A stretch of DNA of 64,000 nt, taken from Quadrisphaera sp. RL12-1S. GTDB lineage: Bacteria > Actinomycetota > Actinomycetes > Actinomycetales > Quadrisphaeraceae. The translations under genes and the position numbers were made by a program. Shown here piece by piece: positions 28,879 through 38,243 of this stretch. Each line of letters starts with the position of its first letter. Position 1 is the first letter of the stretch. The stretch is from contig NZ_JACNME010000003.1 of the NCBI RefSeq assembly GCF_014270065.1, forward strand, positions 62,001 to 126,000. The letters are read 5' to 3'. The notes beneath the pieces are model-generated. The model searched no databases and had not been told where the DNA came from. It worked only from the letters and a program-made list of their open reading frames with translations.

Positions 28879-30510
28879 TCAGGACTTCTGCCGGACGATC
28901 TGCTCGTTCTGGACGTCGTCCAGCGCGTCCTCGCCAGCGGCACTGGAGTCGGCTCCACCGCCCTGCTCGGAGGTGCGGAAGCCGGCGTTGAAGTCGTCGA
29001 CGGCCTTGGTGAGGGCCGCCACGGTGTCGTCGCCCAGCTGCCCGGTCTCGCGGATGGTCGACAGCGCGATGTCGTTGCGGCGCAGGTGCTCGAGCAGCTC
29101 GGTCTCCCAGCGGCGGACGTCCTCGACCGGGATCTTGTCCATCTTGCCGTTGGTGCCGGCCCAGACGGAGACGACCTGCTCCTCCACCGGGAACGGGGAG
29201 TACTGGGGCTGCTTGAGCAGCTCCGTGAGGCGCTCGCCGCGGGCCAGCTGGTTGCGGCTGGCGGCGTCGAGGTCGGAGGCGAACAGCGCGAACGCCTGCA
29301 GCGACCGGTACTGCGCCAGCTCCAGCTTCAGGGTGCCCGAGACCTTCTTCATGGCCTTGATCTGGGCGTCGCCGCCCACGCGGGACACCGAGATGCCGAC
29401 GTCCACCGCGGGGCGCTGGTTGGCGTTGAAGAGGTCGGACTGCAGGAAGATCTGCCCGTCCGTGATGGAGATGACGTTGGTCGGGATGTACGCCGAGACG
29501 TCGTTGGCCTTGGTCTCGATGAGCGGCAGGCCGGTCATCGAGCCAGCGCCCAGCTCGTCGGAGAGCTTCGCGCAGCGCTCGAGCAGCCGGGAGTGCAGGT
29601 AGAACACGTCACCGGGGTACGCCTCGCGGCCCGGCGGGCGGCGCAGCAGCAGCGACACGGCGCGGTAGGCCTCGGCCTGCTTGGACAGGTCGTCGAAGAT
29701 GATCAGGACGTGCTTGCCGCCGTACATCCAGTGCTGGCCGATGGCCGAGCCGGTGTAGGGGGCCAGGTACTTGAAGCCGGCCGGGTCGGAGGCCGGGGAC
29801 GCCACGATGGTCGTGTACTCCATCGCGCCGGCGTCCTCGAGGGCGCCGCGCACGGAGGCGATCGTGGAGCCCTTCTGCCCGATGCCCACGTAGATGCAGC
29901 GGACCTGCTTCTTGGGGTCGCCGGACTCCCAGTTGGCCTTCTGGTTGATGATCGTGTCGAGCGCGATCGCCGTCTTGCCGGTCTGGCGGTCACCGATGAT
30001 GAGCTCGCGCTGGCCGCGGCCGATCGGGATCATCGCGTCGATGGCCTTGATGCCGGTCTGCAGCGGCTCGTGCACCGACTTGCGCTGCACCACCGACGGG
30101 GCCTGGAGCTCCAGGGCGCGGGTGGTCTCGGCCTTGATCTCGCCGAGGCCGTCGATCGGGTTGCCGAGCGGGTCGACGACGCGGCCGAGGAAGGCGTCGC
30201 CCACGGGGGCGGACAGCACCTCGCCGGTGCGGTGCACGGGCTGGCCGGCCTCGATGCCGGCGAACTCGCCGAGCACGATGGCGCCGATCTCACGCTCCTC
30301 GAGGTTCAGCGCGAGGCCGAGGGTGCCGTCCTCGAAGCGGAGCAGCTCGTTGGCCATGGCGCCCGGGAGGCCCTCGATGCGGGCGATGCCGTCGCCGGCC
30401 TCGCTGACCGTGCCGATCTCCTCGCGGGAACTGCCGCTGGGCGAGAAGGAGGAGACGAAGTCCTCCAGCGCACCGCGGATCTCCTCAGGCCGGATGGTGA
30501 GCTCCGCCAT
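28879..30510 (-). CDS. atpA: ATP synthase F1 alpha subunit
   Basis: The 543-residue non-catalytic nucleotide-binding subunit. P-loop [14 protein letters not shown], the arginine-finger region [16 protein letters not shown], and [12 protein letters not shown] are present. The C-terminus has an extension (residues about 515-543; [22 protein letters not shown]), longer than in E. coli; mycobacterial alpha subunits also carry a C-terminal extension that suppresses ATP hydrolysis, so a similar brake is possible here. ATG at 30510. Confidence 0.98.
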   Translation of the reverse strand: MAELTIRPEEIRGALEDFVSSFSPSGSSREEIGTVSEAGDGIARIEGLPGAMANELLRFEDGTLGLALNLEEREIGAIVLGEFAGIEAGQPVHRTGEVLSAPVGDAFLGRVVDPLGNPIDGLGEIKAETTRALELQAPSVVQRKSVHEPLQTGIKAIDAMIPIGRGQRELIIGDRQTGKTAIALDTIINQKANWESGDPKKQVRCIYVGIGQKGSTIASVRGALEDAGAMEYTTIVASPASDPAGFKYLAPYTGSAIGQHWMYGGKHVLIIFDDLSKQAEAYRAVSLLLRRPPGREAYPGDVFYLHSRLLERCAKLSDELGAGSMTGLPLIETKANDVSAYIPTNVISITDGQIFLQSDLFNANQRPAVDVGISVSRVGGDAQIKAMKKVSGTLKLELAQYRSLQAFALFASDLDAASRNQLARGERLTELLKQPQYSPFPVEEQVVSVWAGTNGKMDKIPVEDVRRWETELLEHLRRNDIALSTIRETGQLGDDTVAALTKAVDDFNAGFRTSEQGGGADSSAAGEDALDDVQNEQIVRQKS

Positions 30511-30576
30511 CGTCTGTCCCTGCTCCCTGTTCGTGGGTGGTTCGTCAGTGTGTCTAGTGTCCCCGCCGCGGCGGGG

Positions 30577-31385
30577 TCAGCCGACCACGCGGCGGCGGGC
30601 TGCGGCCAGGCGGCTGGCGGTGCTGGCGTCGAGGACCTCGCCGCCGACCTGCACGCGCAGGCCACCGAGCACCTCGGGGTCGACGTCCACCTGGACCTGG
30701 ACCCGCTTGCCGTAGACGCGCGCGAGGCCGGCCGCCAGGCGGTCGGTCTGCACGGCGGTGAGGGGCACCGCGGCGGTGACGACCGCGAGCAGGCGCGCGC
30801 GCCGGGCGGCGGCGGCCTCGAGGAGGTCGTCCAGGGCGCCGGAGACCCGGCGCCCGCGCGGTGCGGTGACCACCTGGCGCACGAGCGCGACCGTGGTGGG
30901 GTCGGCGCGACGGGCCAGCAGGTCGTCGACCAGCGCCCCTCGCTGCGCCGGGGTGGCGCGGCCGTCGTCGAGGGCGGAGGTGAGGGCGCGGTCGCCGTCC
31001 ACCAGCCGCGAGAAGCGGAACAGCTCGTCCTCGACCGTGTCGAGCACGCCGTCGGACTCGGCGCCGGCCAGCATGGCCTGCGTGCCGAGCGCCTCCAGGG
31101 CGTCGCCCAGGTCGCGCTGCTCGGACCAGCGGGCCCGCACCACGCCGGACACCACGTCGAGCGTGGGGCCGGACACCTGGGTGGCGAGCAGGCGCTGGGC
31201 CAGGGCGGCGCGGTCTGCCTCGGCGCGGCTGCTGTCGGTCAGCGCCCGGCGCAGCCCGACCGAGGAGTCGAGCAGACCGGCCACCGCGTACAGCTCCTGG
31301 CCGAGGGCGGAGGCCCCGCCCCGCGCCAGGAGCGGCTCGAGCCGCTCCTGGGCGGCGGCGAGGGAGTCTCGCGAGGCTCCGCGCA

Positions 31386-31386
<1 letters not shown>
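30577..31386 (-). CDS. atpH: ATP synthase F1 delta subunit
   Basis: The 269-residue delta subunit joins the peripheral stalk to the top of F1. It is longer than E. coli's 177 residues, as usual in actinobacteria. The C-terminal part shows VVTAAVPLTAVQTDRLAAGLARVYGKRVQVQVDVDPEVLGGLRVQVGGEVLDAS, the family signature. ATG at 31386 shares one base with the stop of atpF (TGATG), so the two stalk subunits are coupled. Confidence 0.95.
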
Positions 31387-32036
<650 letters not shown>

Positions 32037-32050
32037 TCAGTCGTGGTGGG

Positions 32051-32263
32051 TCAGAGTCCGCCGAAGACGAACGCGAGCGCGATGCCGAAGATGGCGAACT
32101 GCTCACAGAGCACGAAGCCGAGGATGGCGATCGTCTGGAGCATGCCGCGCGCCTCCGGCTGGCGTGCGACGCCGCTGACGTAGGCGGCGAAGATCAGGCC
32201 GACGCCGACGCCCGGCCCGATGGCGGACAGGCCGTAGCCGACGATCCCGAGGCTGCCAGTCAT
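32051..32263 (-). CDS. atpE: ATP synthase Fo c subunit
   Basis: The 70-residue c-ring protomer with two helices. The first holds the GPGVGVG small-residue packing motif (residues 16-22), the loop is ARQPEARG, and the second has the ion-binding glutamate E54 in LCEQFAIFG. The residues around E54 lack the extra polar ligands of sodium-binding rings, so proton coupling is expected. ATG start; 79 nt separate it from atpB. Confidence 0.97.
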   Translation of the reverse strand: MTGSLGIVGYGLSAIGPGVGVGLIFAAYVSGVARQPEARGMLQTIAILGFVLCEQFAIFGIALAFVFGGL

Positions 32264-32342
32264 AGATCCGTTCCTCTCGATTCCCGCCGCGATCGTGCGA
32301 CCGAGCGGTCGTGGTGGGTGGTGGGGAGTCCTGTGGTGTCTC

Positions 32343-33122
32343 TCAGTGGTCGTCTGCGTAGGCCTCGGCGATGTACAGCGAGGTCAGCAGGACGAAGACG
32401 TAGGCCTGCAGGAACGAGATGAGGATCTCGAAGGCCGTCAGGAAGAAGTAGATGGCGAAGGTCGGGATGGAGACGACCTTCAAGAACGCGCCGCCGTGGA
32501 TCAGCATGTACTCCCCGCCGAGGGCGAAGAGCAGCAGCAGCATGTGGCCCGCGAACATGTTGCCGAACAGTCGCAGCGCCAGCGTCAGCGGACGGATCAG
32601 CAGGAAGGTGAGCAGCTCCAGCACGAAGACCACGGGGACCGCCGCGACCGGGAGGCCCGCGGGGACGAGGTGGCGCAGCGTGCCACCGACGCCGTTGCGC
32701 TTCAGCTGGGCACCGATGTAGACCGCCCACACGGCGACGGCCAGCACGATCGGGAAGCCGATGCGGGCGAAGGTCGGGTACTGCACGACGGGCGTGATGC
32801 CCATCAGGTTGTTCACCAGCACCAGGGTGAAGATCGACATCAGCAGACCGAGGTACGGGCGCACGTGGGCCGCACCGATGACGTCTCGACCGACGGAGTT
32901 GCGCACGAGGCCGTAGACGCCCTCGAGGGCCCACTGGCCACGGCTCGGGACGAGCGCGAGGCGACGTGTGGCGGCGACGAGCACCAGGCAGATCACCACG
33001 GTCGTCAGGATCATGACGACCATCGGCCGGGTCAGCGCGAACGCGCCGTCACCGACGAGCGGCTGCCAGAAGTCGGCGGGACTCGGGGGCACGAAGCCCG
33101 CTGAAGTCGGCACACCGATCAT
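32343..33122 (-). CDS. atpB: ATP synthase Fo a subunit
   Basis: The 259-residue a subunit with about six helices that forms the two proton half-channels. The essential arginine lies in [17 protein letters not shown], preceded by [28 protein letters not shown] is also typical. ATG ([10 protein letters not shown]). It follows the atpI-like gene by a 142-nt gap, which could hold an internal promoter. Confidence 0.97.
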   Translation of the reverse strand: MIGVPTSAGFVPPSPADFWQPLVGDGAFALTRPMVVMILTTVVICLVLVAATRRLALVPSRGQWALEGVYGLVRNSVGRDVIGAAHVRPYLGLLMSIFTLVLVNNLMGITPVVQYPTFARIGFPIVLAVAVWAVYIGAQLKRNGVGGTLRHLVPAGLPVAAVPVVFVLELLTFLLIRPLTLALRLFGNMFAGHMLLLLFALGGEYMLIHGGAFLKVVSIPTFAIYFFLTAFEILISFLQAYVFVLLTSLYIAEAYADDH

Positions 33123-33264
33123 CCGTGGGCATCCTCTCGGTCGAAGTGCGGCCGGGTGGGTGCGATCTCGAGCGGGCTACGTCGTCCGCATCCCTGAGCA
33201 CCACCTGCGTGAGCGGGACCACCGTATCGGACCGCGGAGGTGCTCCTGACCGCGCGGGTGCCCG

Positions 33265-33735
33265 TCACCGGGGGGACGGGCGGTCCGCGGCACCGCCGTC
33301 GGCAGCGGCGCCGTCCGCCTGCCCCTCCTGCTGGTCGAACAGGAGGGTGCGCACGCGCGTGAAGGCCCAGATCTGACCCACCGTCCAGGCGAGCGAGACC
33401 GCGCACGCCGACACGGCGAAGGCGATCGGCGACAGCCAGGTCGCATCGCGGAAGAGGATGAGGAAGAGCCCCAGCAGGAGCACCACCGTCATGTAGCCGA
33501 CCATGGCGATGCCCAGCACGATGACCGGCTCGAGGTGGCGCACCTTCTGCAGCACGAGCGTGCTGGACGCGAACGTCACCCCCACCAGCAGGGCGGCGGT
33601 GACGGCGCCGGCGGCGCCGAGGCCGCCGTCGACCACCGCGAACACCACCACCGCGACCACGGCGACGACGGCGGCGGGCAGCGAGCCGCCCAGGAGCATG
33701 GCGCGGTAGGGGTCCTGCGGGCGCGAGGCCTGCAC
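33265..33735 (-). CDS. atpI: AtpI-like membrane protein
   Basis: A 156-residue protein with four membrane helices located at the head of the atp operon, the usual place of AtpI. Sequence similarity among AtpI proteins is low; here SSTLVLQKVRHLEPVIVLGIAMVGYMTVVLLLGLFLIL is the best-conserved part. In other bacteria it assists c-ring assembly or ion supply. GTG start. The C-terminal 25 residues are a polar Gly/Ala/Asp tail. The call rests on position and topology. Confidence 0.75.
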   Translation of the reverse strand: MQASRPQDPYRAMLLGGSLPAAVVAVVAVVVFAVVDGGLGAAGAVTAALLVGVTFASSTLVLQKVRHLEPVIVLGIAMVGYMTVVLLLGLFLILFRDATWLSPIAFAVSACAVSLAWTVGQIWAFTRVRTLLFDQQEGQADGAAADGGAADRPSPR

Positions 33736-33817
33736 GGTCGTCTCCAGACGTCAAGGGGGCGGGGCGCACCCGATCCTAGACGCGCGGGAGAGCACCCCTG
33801 CCGTCCGCGCAGGGCCC

Positions 33818-35044
33818 TCAGGCGCTGCGCTGCTGGTCGGCCGGGGGCTGCGGACGTGACGCACGCCTCACCCGTTCGGCGGCACCGCCCCGCTCCGCAC
33901 CGCCCGGCCCGCTCCGCTGCCGGAGCAGCACCGGACCGTGCGTGCGAGCGCGGCGCCGCGCCGGGCCGAGGGTCACCAGCACGGCGAGGAGCAGGGCTGC
34001 TCCCCACCCCAGCAAGGCCACCTTGAGCGGGACGAAGGCCAACGAGATGGCCCCGAACGACACCACCGCCGTCCACAGCCACAGCACCAGCACCGCGCGC
34101 CCGTGGGTGTGCCCGAGGGACAGGAGGCGGTGGTGCAGGTGGAGCTTGTCCGCGGCGAAGGGCGACTGGCCCGCCAGCACGCGGCGCACCACGGCCCACA
34201 CGAGGTCGGTCAGCGGCAGCAGCAGCACGGCGACGGGCAGCAGCACCGGCAGGAACACCGGGGCCACCTGGGCCCCGCTGATCTGGTTGAGGTTGGCCGG
34301 GTCCACCTGGCCGGTCACCGACACCGCGGAGGCGGCGAGCAGCAGGCCGATGAGCATCGAGCCGGAGTCGCCCATGAAGATCCGGGCGGGGTGGGCGTTG
34401 TGCGGCAGGAAGCCCAGGCAGACGCCCACGAGCACCGCCACCGTCAGCGAGCCGAGGTTGGCGTAGTTGTCGCTGGTCACCGTGCGGGTGAACAGGTAGG
34501 AGTAGACGAAGAAGGCGGCCCCGCCGATGCCCACCACGCCGGCCGCCAGGCCGTCCAGGCCGTCCACGAAGTTGACGGCGTTGATGCCCACCACCACGGC
34601 CAGCACCGTGACCACGAGGAAGAGCCCCGCCGACCCCACGAGCAGACCGCCGCCCCAGGGGAGGCTGTACAGCTGCACGCCCTGCCACGCCATGAGGCCC
34701 GCGGCCAGCACCTGCCCGGCCAGCTTGGTGAGCGGGTCCAGGCCCCAGACGTCGTCGGCCACGCCCAAGAGGCTGACGATCGCTGCCCCGGCGAGCACCG
34801 CCCACGGCGCCCGGTTGTCGGAGAACAGGTCCCCCAGGAAGGGCATCTGGCTGGCCGCCACGAAGGCGACCAGCACCCCCGCGAGCATCGCCAGACCCCC
34901 CAGGCGCGGGGTCGGCACGGAGTGGACGTCCCGGTCGCGCACCGCCGTCATGGCCCCGGCCTTCTCGGCGATGCGCCGGGCGAGCGGGGTGGCCAGGTAG
35001 GTGGTGCCCGCCGCGAGCAGCAGCAGGAGGACGTAGGCCCTCAC
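33818..35044 (-). CDS. wecA: WecA-like undecaprenyl-phosphate GlcNAc-1-phosphate transferase
   Basis: A 408-residue polytopic transferase (about eleven helices) of the MraY/WecA family that loads a sugar phosphate onto the lipid carrier for cell-wall polymers such as arabinogalactan linkers or teichoic acids. Motifs: [30 protein letters not shown], the [15 protein letters not shown] catalytic aspartates, FMGDSGSM, and the histidine motif [18 protein letters not shown] typical of WecA rather than MraY. GTG start overlaps tsaC stop (GTGA). The C-terminal ~50 residues are Arg/Pro-rich. The position ahead of atpI is conserved in actinobacteria. Confidence 0.92.
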   Translation of the reverse strand: MRAYVLLLLLAAGTTYLATPLARRIAEKAGAMTAVRDRDVHSVPTPRLGGLAMLAGVLVAFVAASQMPFLGDLFSDNRAPWAVLAGAAIVSLLGVADDVWGLDPLTKLAGQVLAAGLMAWQGVQLYSLPWGGGLLVGSAGLFLVVTVLAVVVGINAVNFVDGLDGLAAGVVGIGGAAFFVYSYLFTRTVTSDNYANLGSLTVAVLVGVCLGFLPHNAHPARIFMGDSGSMLIGLLLAASAVSVTGQVDPANLNQISGAQVAPVFLPVLLPVAVLLLPLTDLVWAVVRRVLAGQSPFAADKLHLHHRLLSLGHTHGRAVLVLWLWTAVVSFGAISLAFVPLKVALLGWGAALLLAVLVTLGPARRRARTHGPVLLRQRSGPGGAERGGAAERVRRASRPQPPADQQRSA

Positions 35045-35703
35045 CCTGGAGGCTCGTCCTCGTCGTCCACCGGGACCACCATGCGCAGCGCCGCGGTGGG
35101 GACGGCCCCGCGGCGCAGCACCCGCAGGCGCCCCCCGGTCGCGTCGACGATGGTGGACGGCGGAGCGTCGGTGCGCGCGGGCTGGCCGTCGTCGAGGTAG
35201 GCGGCCACCGCGTCCCCCAGCTGCGCCTCGGCCTCGGCGGCCGTGGTCGCGGCGGGCTGCCCGGTCCGGTTGGCGCTGCTCACGGCCAGCGGCCCGGTGG
35301 AGCGCAGCAGCTCCCGGGCGAGGTCGTGGTCGGGCACCCGGACGGCCACCGTGCCGCCGGTGTCCCCGAGGTCCCAGCGCAGCGACGGCTGGGCGCGGCA
35401 CACGAGCGTCAGGCCCCCGGGCCAGAAGGCCTCGGCCAGCGCCCGCGCCTCCGGCGGGACGCCGGTGGCCAGGCCGTCCAGGACGGCGACGTCGGAGACG
35501 AGCACGGGCGGCGGCATCGACCGGCCGCGCCCCTTGGCCGCCAGCAGGCGCGAGACGGCCTCGGCGTCGAAGGCGTCGGCGGCGATGCCGTGCACGGTGT
35601 CGGTCGGCAGCACCACCAGCTCGCCGCGGGCGAGGGCGTCGCGTGCGTGGCGCAGGCCCGCCTCGCGGGCGGAGGGCTCGGTGCAGTCGTAGCGGCTGCT
35701 CAC
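35041..35703 (-). CDS. tsaC: L-threonylcarbamoyladenylate synthase (Sua5/YrdC family)
   Basis: A 220-residue YrdC-domain enzyme that makes threonylcarbamoyl-AMP for the t6A37 modification of ANN-decoding tRNAs. Motifs: [20 protein letters not shown], the KGRGR phosphate-binding stretch, [22 protein letters not shown] and [14 protein letters not shown]. There is no Sua5 C-terminal domain, so it is the TsaC-length form. The GTG at 35703 overlaps the prmC stop in a GTGA junction and its own stop overlaps wecA in the same way. Confidence 0.93.
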   Translation of the reverse strand: MSSRYDCTEPSAREAGLRHARDALARGELVVLPTDTVHGIAADAFDAEAVSRLLAAKGRGRSMPPPVLVSDVAVLDGLATGVPPEARALAEAFWPGGLTLVCRAQPSLRWDLGDTGGTVAVRVPDHDLARELLRSTGPLAVSSANRTGQPAATTAAEAEAQLGDAVAAYLDDGQPARTDAPPSTIVDATGGRLRVLRRGAVPTAALRMVVPVDDEDEPPG

Positions 35704-36683
35704 GCGGGCCAGTGTGTCACCGGAGCCTGGACGAGGCGGGCGCTCGTGGCACGGGGCCTGCCGCCGGCGTCGTCGTGGGTGGTCGCGCCCTCCCAGGACG
35801 GCGGCGCGAGCAGGGCGCGCAGCGCCCCGCCCTGCACCTCCGCGTGCTCGACGACGACGAAGCCCCCCGGCCCCAGCAGCGCCGCGGCGCGCGCCACCAC
35901 CCCGCGCGGCACGAGCAGGCCGTCGTCGCCGCCGCCCCACAGCGCGAGGGCCGGGTCGTGGTCGCGAACCTCGGGCTCGCGCGGCACGGCACCCGGTGGC
36001 ACGTACGGCGGGTTGGACGCCACCACGTCCACCTGCCCGTCCAGCTCGGCGAGGACCTCCGCGGACGTCGCGTCACCCAGCACCAGCCGCACCCGCTCCC
36101 CCGCACCGGCGCCCGGCCCGCCGCCGGAGCGGTGGGCGTCGAGGTTGCGCTGCGCCCACGCGTGCGCCGCGGGGTCCAGCTCCACGGCGACGACGACGGC
36201 GGACGGCACCTCCGAGGCCACGGCGAGGGCCACGGCCCCCGAGCCGGTGCACAGGTCCACCACGAGCGGCGCCCGCCCGCTGCGCACCACCTGCCGGGCC
36301 GCCTCAACGGCGAGGCCCGCGGTGGTCTCGGTCTCCGGGCGCGGCACGAAGACGCCGGGCCCGACGAGCAGCTCCAGCCCGCGGAAGGGCGCCGAGCCCA
36401 GGAGGTGCTGCAGCGGCTCACGGGCCTCGCGACGGGCCACCAGCGCGGCGAGCGCGGACGCCTGGGCGGCGGTGAGGGCGGTGCCGCGCAGCGCAGCGGC
36501 GCGCAGCTCCCCCGGCCCCAGGCCCAGCACGCCCGCGGCCAGCAGGTCCGCGTCGACGGCGGGAGAGGGGACGCCCGCGGCGCCCAGGCGGGTCCTCGCG
36601 GCGCGCAGCACCGCGCCGAGGTCGCCGCCGCGGCGGGCGTCGTCGTCGTCCTGGGTGTCCGCGGGGGGCACGGCGTCAGGCAC
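35700..36683 (-). CDS. prmC: release factor glutamine methyltransferase PrmC
   Basis: A 327-residue methyltransferase that methylates the GGQ glutamine of release factors, using SAM. The helical N-terminal domain is followed by the SAM-binding motif [15 protein letters not shown] and the catalytic SNPPYVPPG. The start is ambiguous: GTG at 36683 overlaps the prfA stop by 8 nt and GTG at 36671 also fits; 36683 is used. The gene for its substrate, prfA, is immediately upstream, an arrangement known in many bacteria. The C-terminal 25 residues are divergent. Confidence 0.92.
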   Translation of the reverse strand: MPDAVPPADTQDDDDARRGGDLGAVLRAARTRLGAAGVPSPAVDADLLAAGVLGLGPGELRAAALRGTALTAAQASALAALVARREAREPLQHLLGSAPFRGLELLVGPGVFVPRPETETTAGLAVEAARQVVRSGRAPLVVDLCTGSGAVALAVASEVPSAVVVAVELDPAAHAWAQRNLDAHRSGGGPGAGAGERVRLVLGDATSAEVLAELDGQVDVVASNPPYVPPGAVPREPEVRDHDPALALWGGGDDGLLVPRGVVARAAALLGPGGFVVVEHAEVQGGALRALLAPPSWEGATTHDDAGGRPRATSARLVQAPVTHWPA

Positions 36684-37770
36684 CGGCGTCGGCGAGGCGG
36701 GCGGCGAGGTCGGCGTCGACGCAGGACTGGACCACCGGGTCGAGGTCACCGGCCAGCACCTGGTCGAGGTTGTAGGCCTTGTAGCCGGTGCGGTGGTCGC
36801 TGATGCGGTTCTCGGGGTAGTTGTACGTGCGGATCCGCTCGGACCTGTCCACGGTGCGCACCTGCGAGCGCCGGGCCGCGGACGCCGACGCCTCCGCGGC
36901 CTCCAGCTGCGCGGCCCGCAGGCGCGCCCGCAGGATGCGCAAGGCCTGCTCGCGGTTCTGCAGCTGGCTCTTCTCGTTCTGGCAGCTCACCACCGTGCCC
37001 GTGGGCAGGTGGGTGATGCGCACGGCGGAGTCGGTGGTGTTGACGCTCTGGCCGCCCGGCCCGGAGGACCTGAAGACGTCGATGCGCAGGTCGTTCGGGG
37101 AGATGACCAGGGCGGCCTCATCCGCTGCGTCGTCGTTCTCGGGGACCACCAGGACGCCGACGGCGGAGGTGTGGATGCGGCCCTGCGACTCGGTGACGGG
37201 CACCCGCTGCACGCGGTGCACCCCGCCCTCGAACTTCAGGCGGGCCCAGGGGCCGTCCGGCCCGTCGTCGCCGCCGCGGCGCTTCACGGCCACGGACACG
37301 TCCTTGTAGCCGCCCAGGTCGGAGTCCGTTGAGGAGAGCACCTCGGTGCGCCAGCCGGTGCGCTCCGCCCAGCGCAGGTACATGCGCAGCACGTCCCCCG
37401 CGAACAGGGCCGACTCCTCGCCGCCCTCCCCCGCCTTGACCTCGAGGATGACGTCGGAGCCGTCCTCGGGGTCGCGCGGGGCGAGCACCTCGCGCAGGCG
37501 CTCGGCGGTGGCGCGCTCGGTCTCCTCCAGGGCCGGCAGCTCCACGGCGAAGGCGGCGTCCTCGGCGGCCAGCTGGCGCCCGGCGGCCAGGTCGGCCACC
37601 GCCGCCTCGCGGGCCGCCGCCGCTGCCGCCACGCGGCCCAGCTCGGCGTACCGCCGCCCCAGGGCGCGGGCCCGGGAGGCGTCGGCGTGCACCGCGGGGT
37701 CGGCGAGCTGGCGCTCGACGTCGGCGTGCTCGGCCAGCAGCGCGGAGAGGCGGTCGACGGGGGTGTTCAC
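36676..37770 (-). CDS. prfA: peptide chain release factor 1
   Basis: A 364-residue class-I release factor reading UAA and UAG. The peptidyl-hydrolysis motif GGQ is at residues 239-241 ([10 protein letters not shown]), the stop-codon-reading region lies in the segment before it ([18 protein letters not shown]), and the C-terminus ends [20 protein letters not shown] start ([11 protein letters not shown]). The preceding terminator after rpmE suggests its own promoter or partial readthrough. Confidence 0.97.
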   Translation of the reverse strand: MNTPVDRLSALLAEHADVERQLADPAVHADASRARALGRRYAELGRVAAAAAAREAAVADLAAGRQLAAEDAAFAVELPALEETERATAERLREVLAPRDPEDGSDVILEVKAGEGGEESALFAGDVLRMYLRWAERTGWRTEVLSSTDSDLGGYKDVSVAVKRRGGDDGPDGPWARLKFEGGVHRVQRVPVTESQGRIHTSAVGVLVVPENDDAADEAALVISPNDLRIDVFRSSGPGGQSVNTTDSAVRITHLPTGTVVSCQNEKSQLQNREQALRILRARLRAAQLEAAEASASAARRSQVRTVDRSERIRTYNYPENRISDHRTGYKAYNLDQVLAGDLDPVVQSCVDADLAARLADAGA

Positions 37771-37810
37771 TCAGGTCTCCAGGGCGTGCGGGCGGCGGTC
37801 AGACGACGAA

Positions 37811-37840
37811 CGCCGGCCCACCCCGCGGGGTGGGCCGGCG
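37811..37840 (-). terminator. 14-bp hairpin between rpmE and prfA
   Basis: Perfect 14-bp stem with a 2-nt GC loop, arms beginning CGCCGGCCCACCCC, located 16 nt beyond the rpmE stop on the minus strand and 40 nt before the prfA start. No U-run follows. Likely reduces readthrough from rpmE into prfA. Confidence 0.7.
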
Positions 37841-37856
37841 TCCGAGGGAGCCGGTG

Positions 37857-38066
37857 TCAGCTCTTCTTCGCGTAGCGCTGGTTGAAGCGCGCGATGCGGC
37901 CGCCGGTGTCGAGGATCTTCTGCTTGCCCGTGTAGAACGGGTGGCAGGCGCTGCACACGTCGGCGCGGATCTCCGTGCCGGGCGCGGAGCTGCGGGTGGT
38001 GAACGTGTTCCCGCAGGTGCACGTCACGGTGGTCTCGTGGTAGTCCGGGTGGATCTCGCTCTTCAC
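37857..38066 (-). CDS. rpmE: 50S ribosomal protein L31
   Basis: A 69-residue L31 of the zinc-binding (C+) type: [20 protein letters not shown], with the cysteine pairs CTC and CSAC ([12 protein letters not shown]) that hold zinc. Bacteria often also have a zinc-free paralogue expressed under zinc starvation. The GTG at 38066 fits the family start; the open frame to 38126 is upstream leader. Located between rho and prfA as in other actinobacteria. Confidence 0.96.
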   Translation of the reverse strand: MKSEIHPDYHETTVTCTCGNTFTTRSSAPGTEIRADVCSACHPFYTGKQKILDTGGRIARFNQRYAKKS

Positions 38067-38178
38067 AGCATCTCCTCGAGTGTCGGTGGCCGCCGGGTCG
38101 TGCTGCTCCCTCGGAGCGGAGCGCACGTGAGCCGGAGCCGGCGAGCAGTCTGCCAGCAGGACTGGCTCTCCTCCTAAC

Positions 38179-38216
38179 GCAGCGGACCCCCCGGGACTTC
38201 CCGCGGGGTCCGCTGC
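38179..38216 (-). terminator. 12-bp hairpin after rho
   Basis: Arms GCAGCGGACCCC and GGGGTCCGCTGC are perfectly complementary around a 14-nt loop, 28 nt past the rho stop and about 110 nt before the rpmE start. No U-tract. Likely ends the rho transcript. Confidence 0.7.
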
Positions 38217-38243
38217 GCCGGTGCGGAGGTCGTCAGGCGGCGG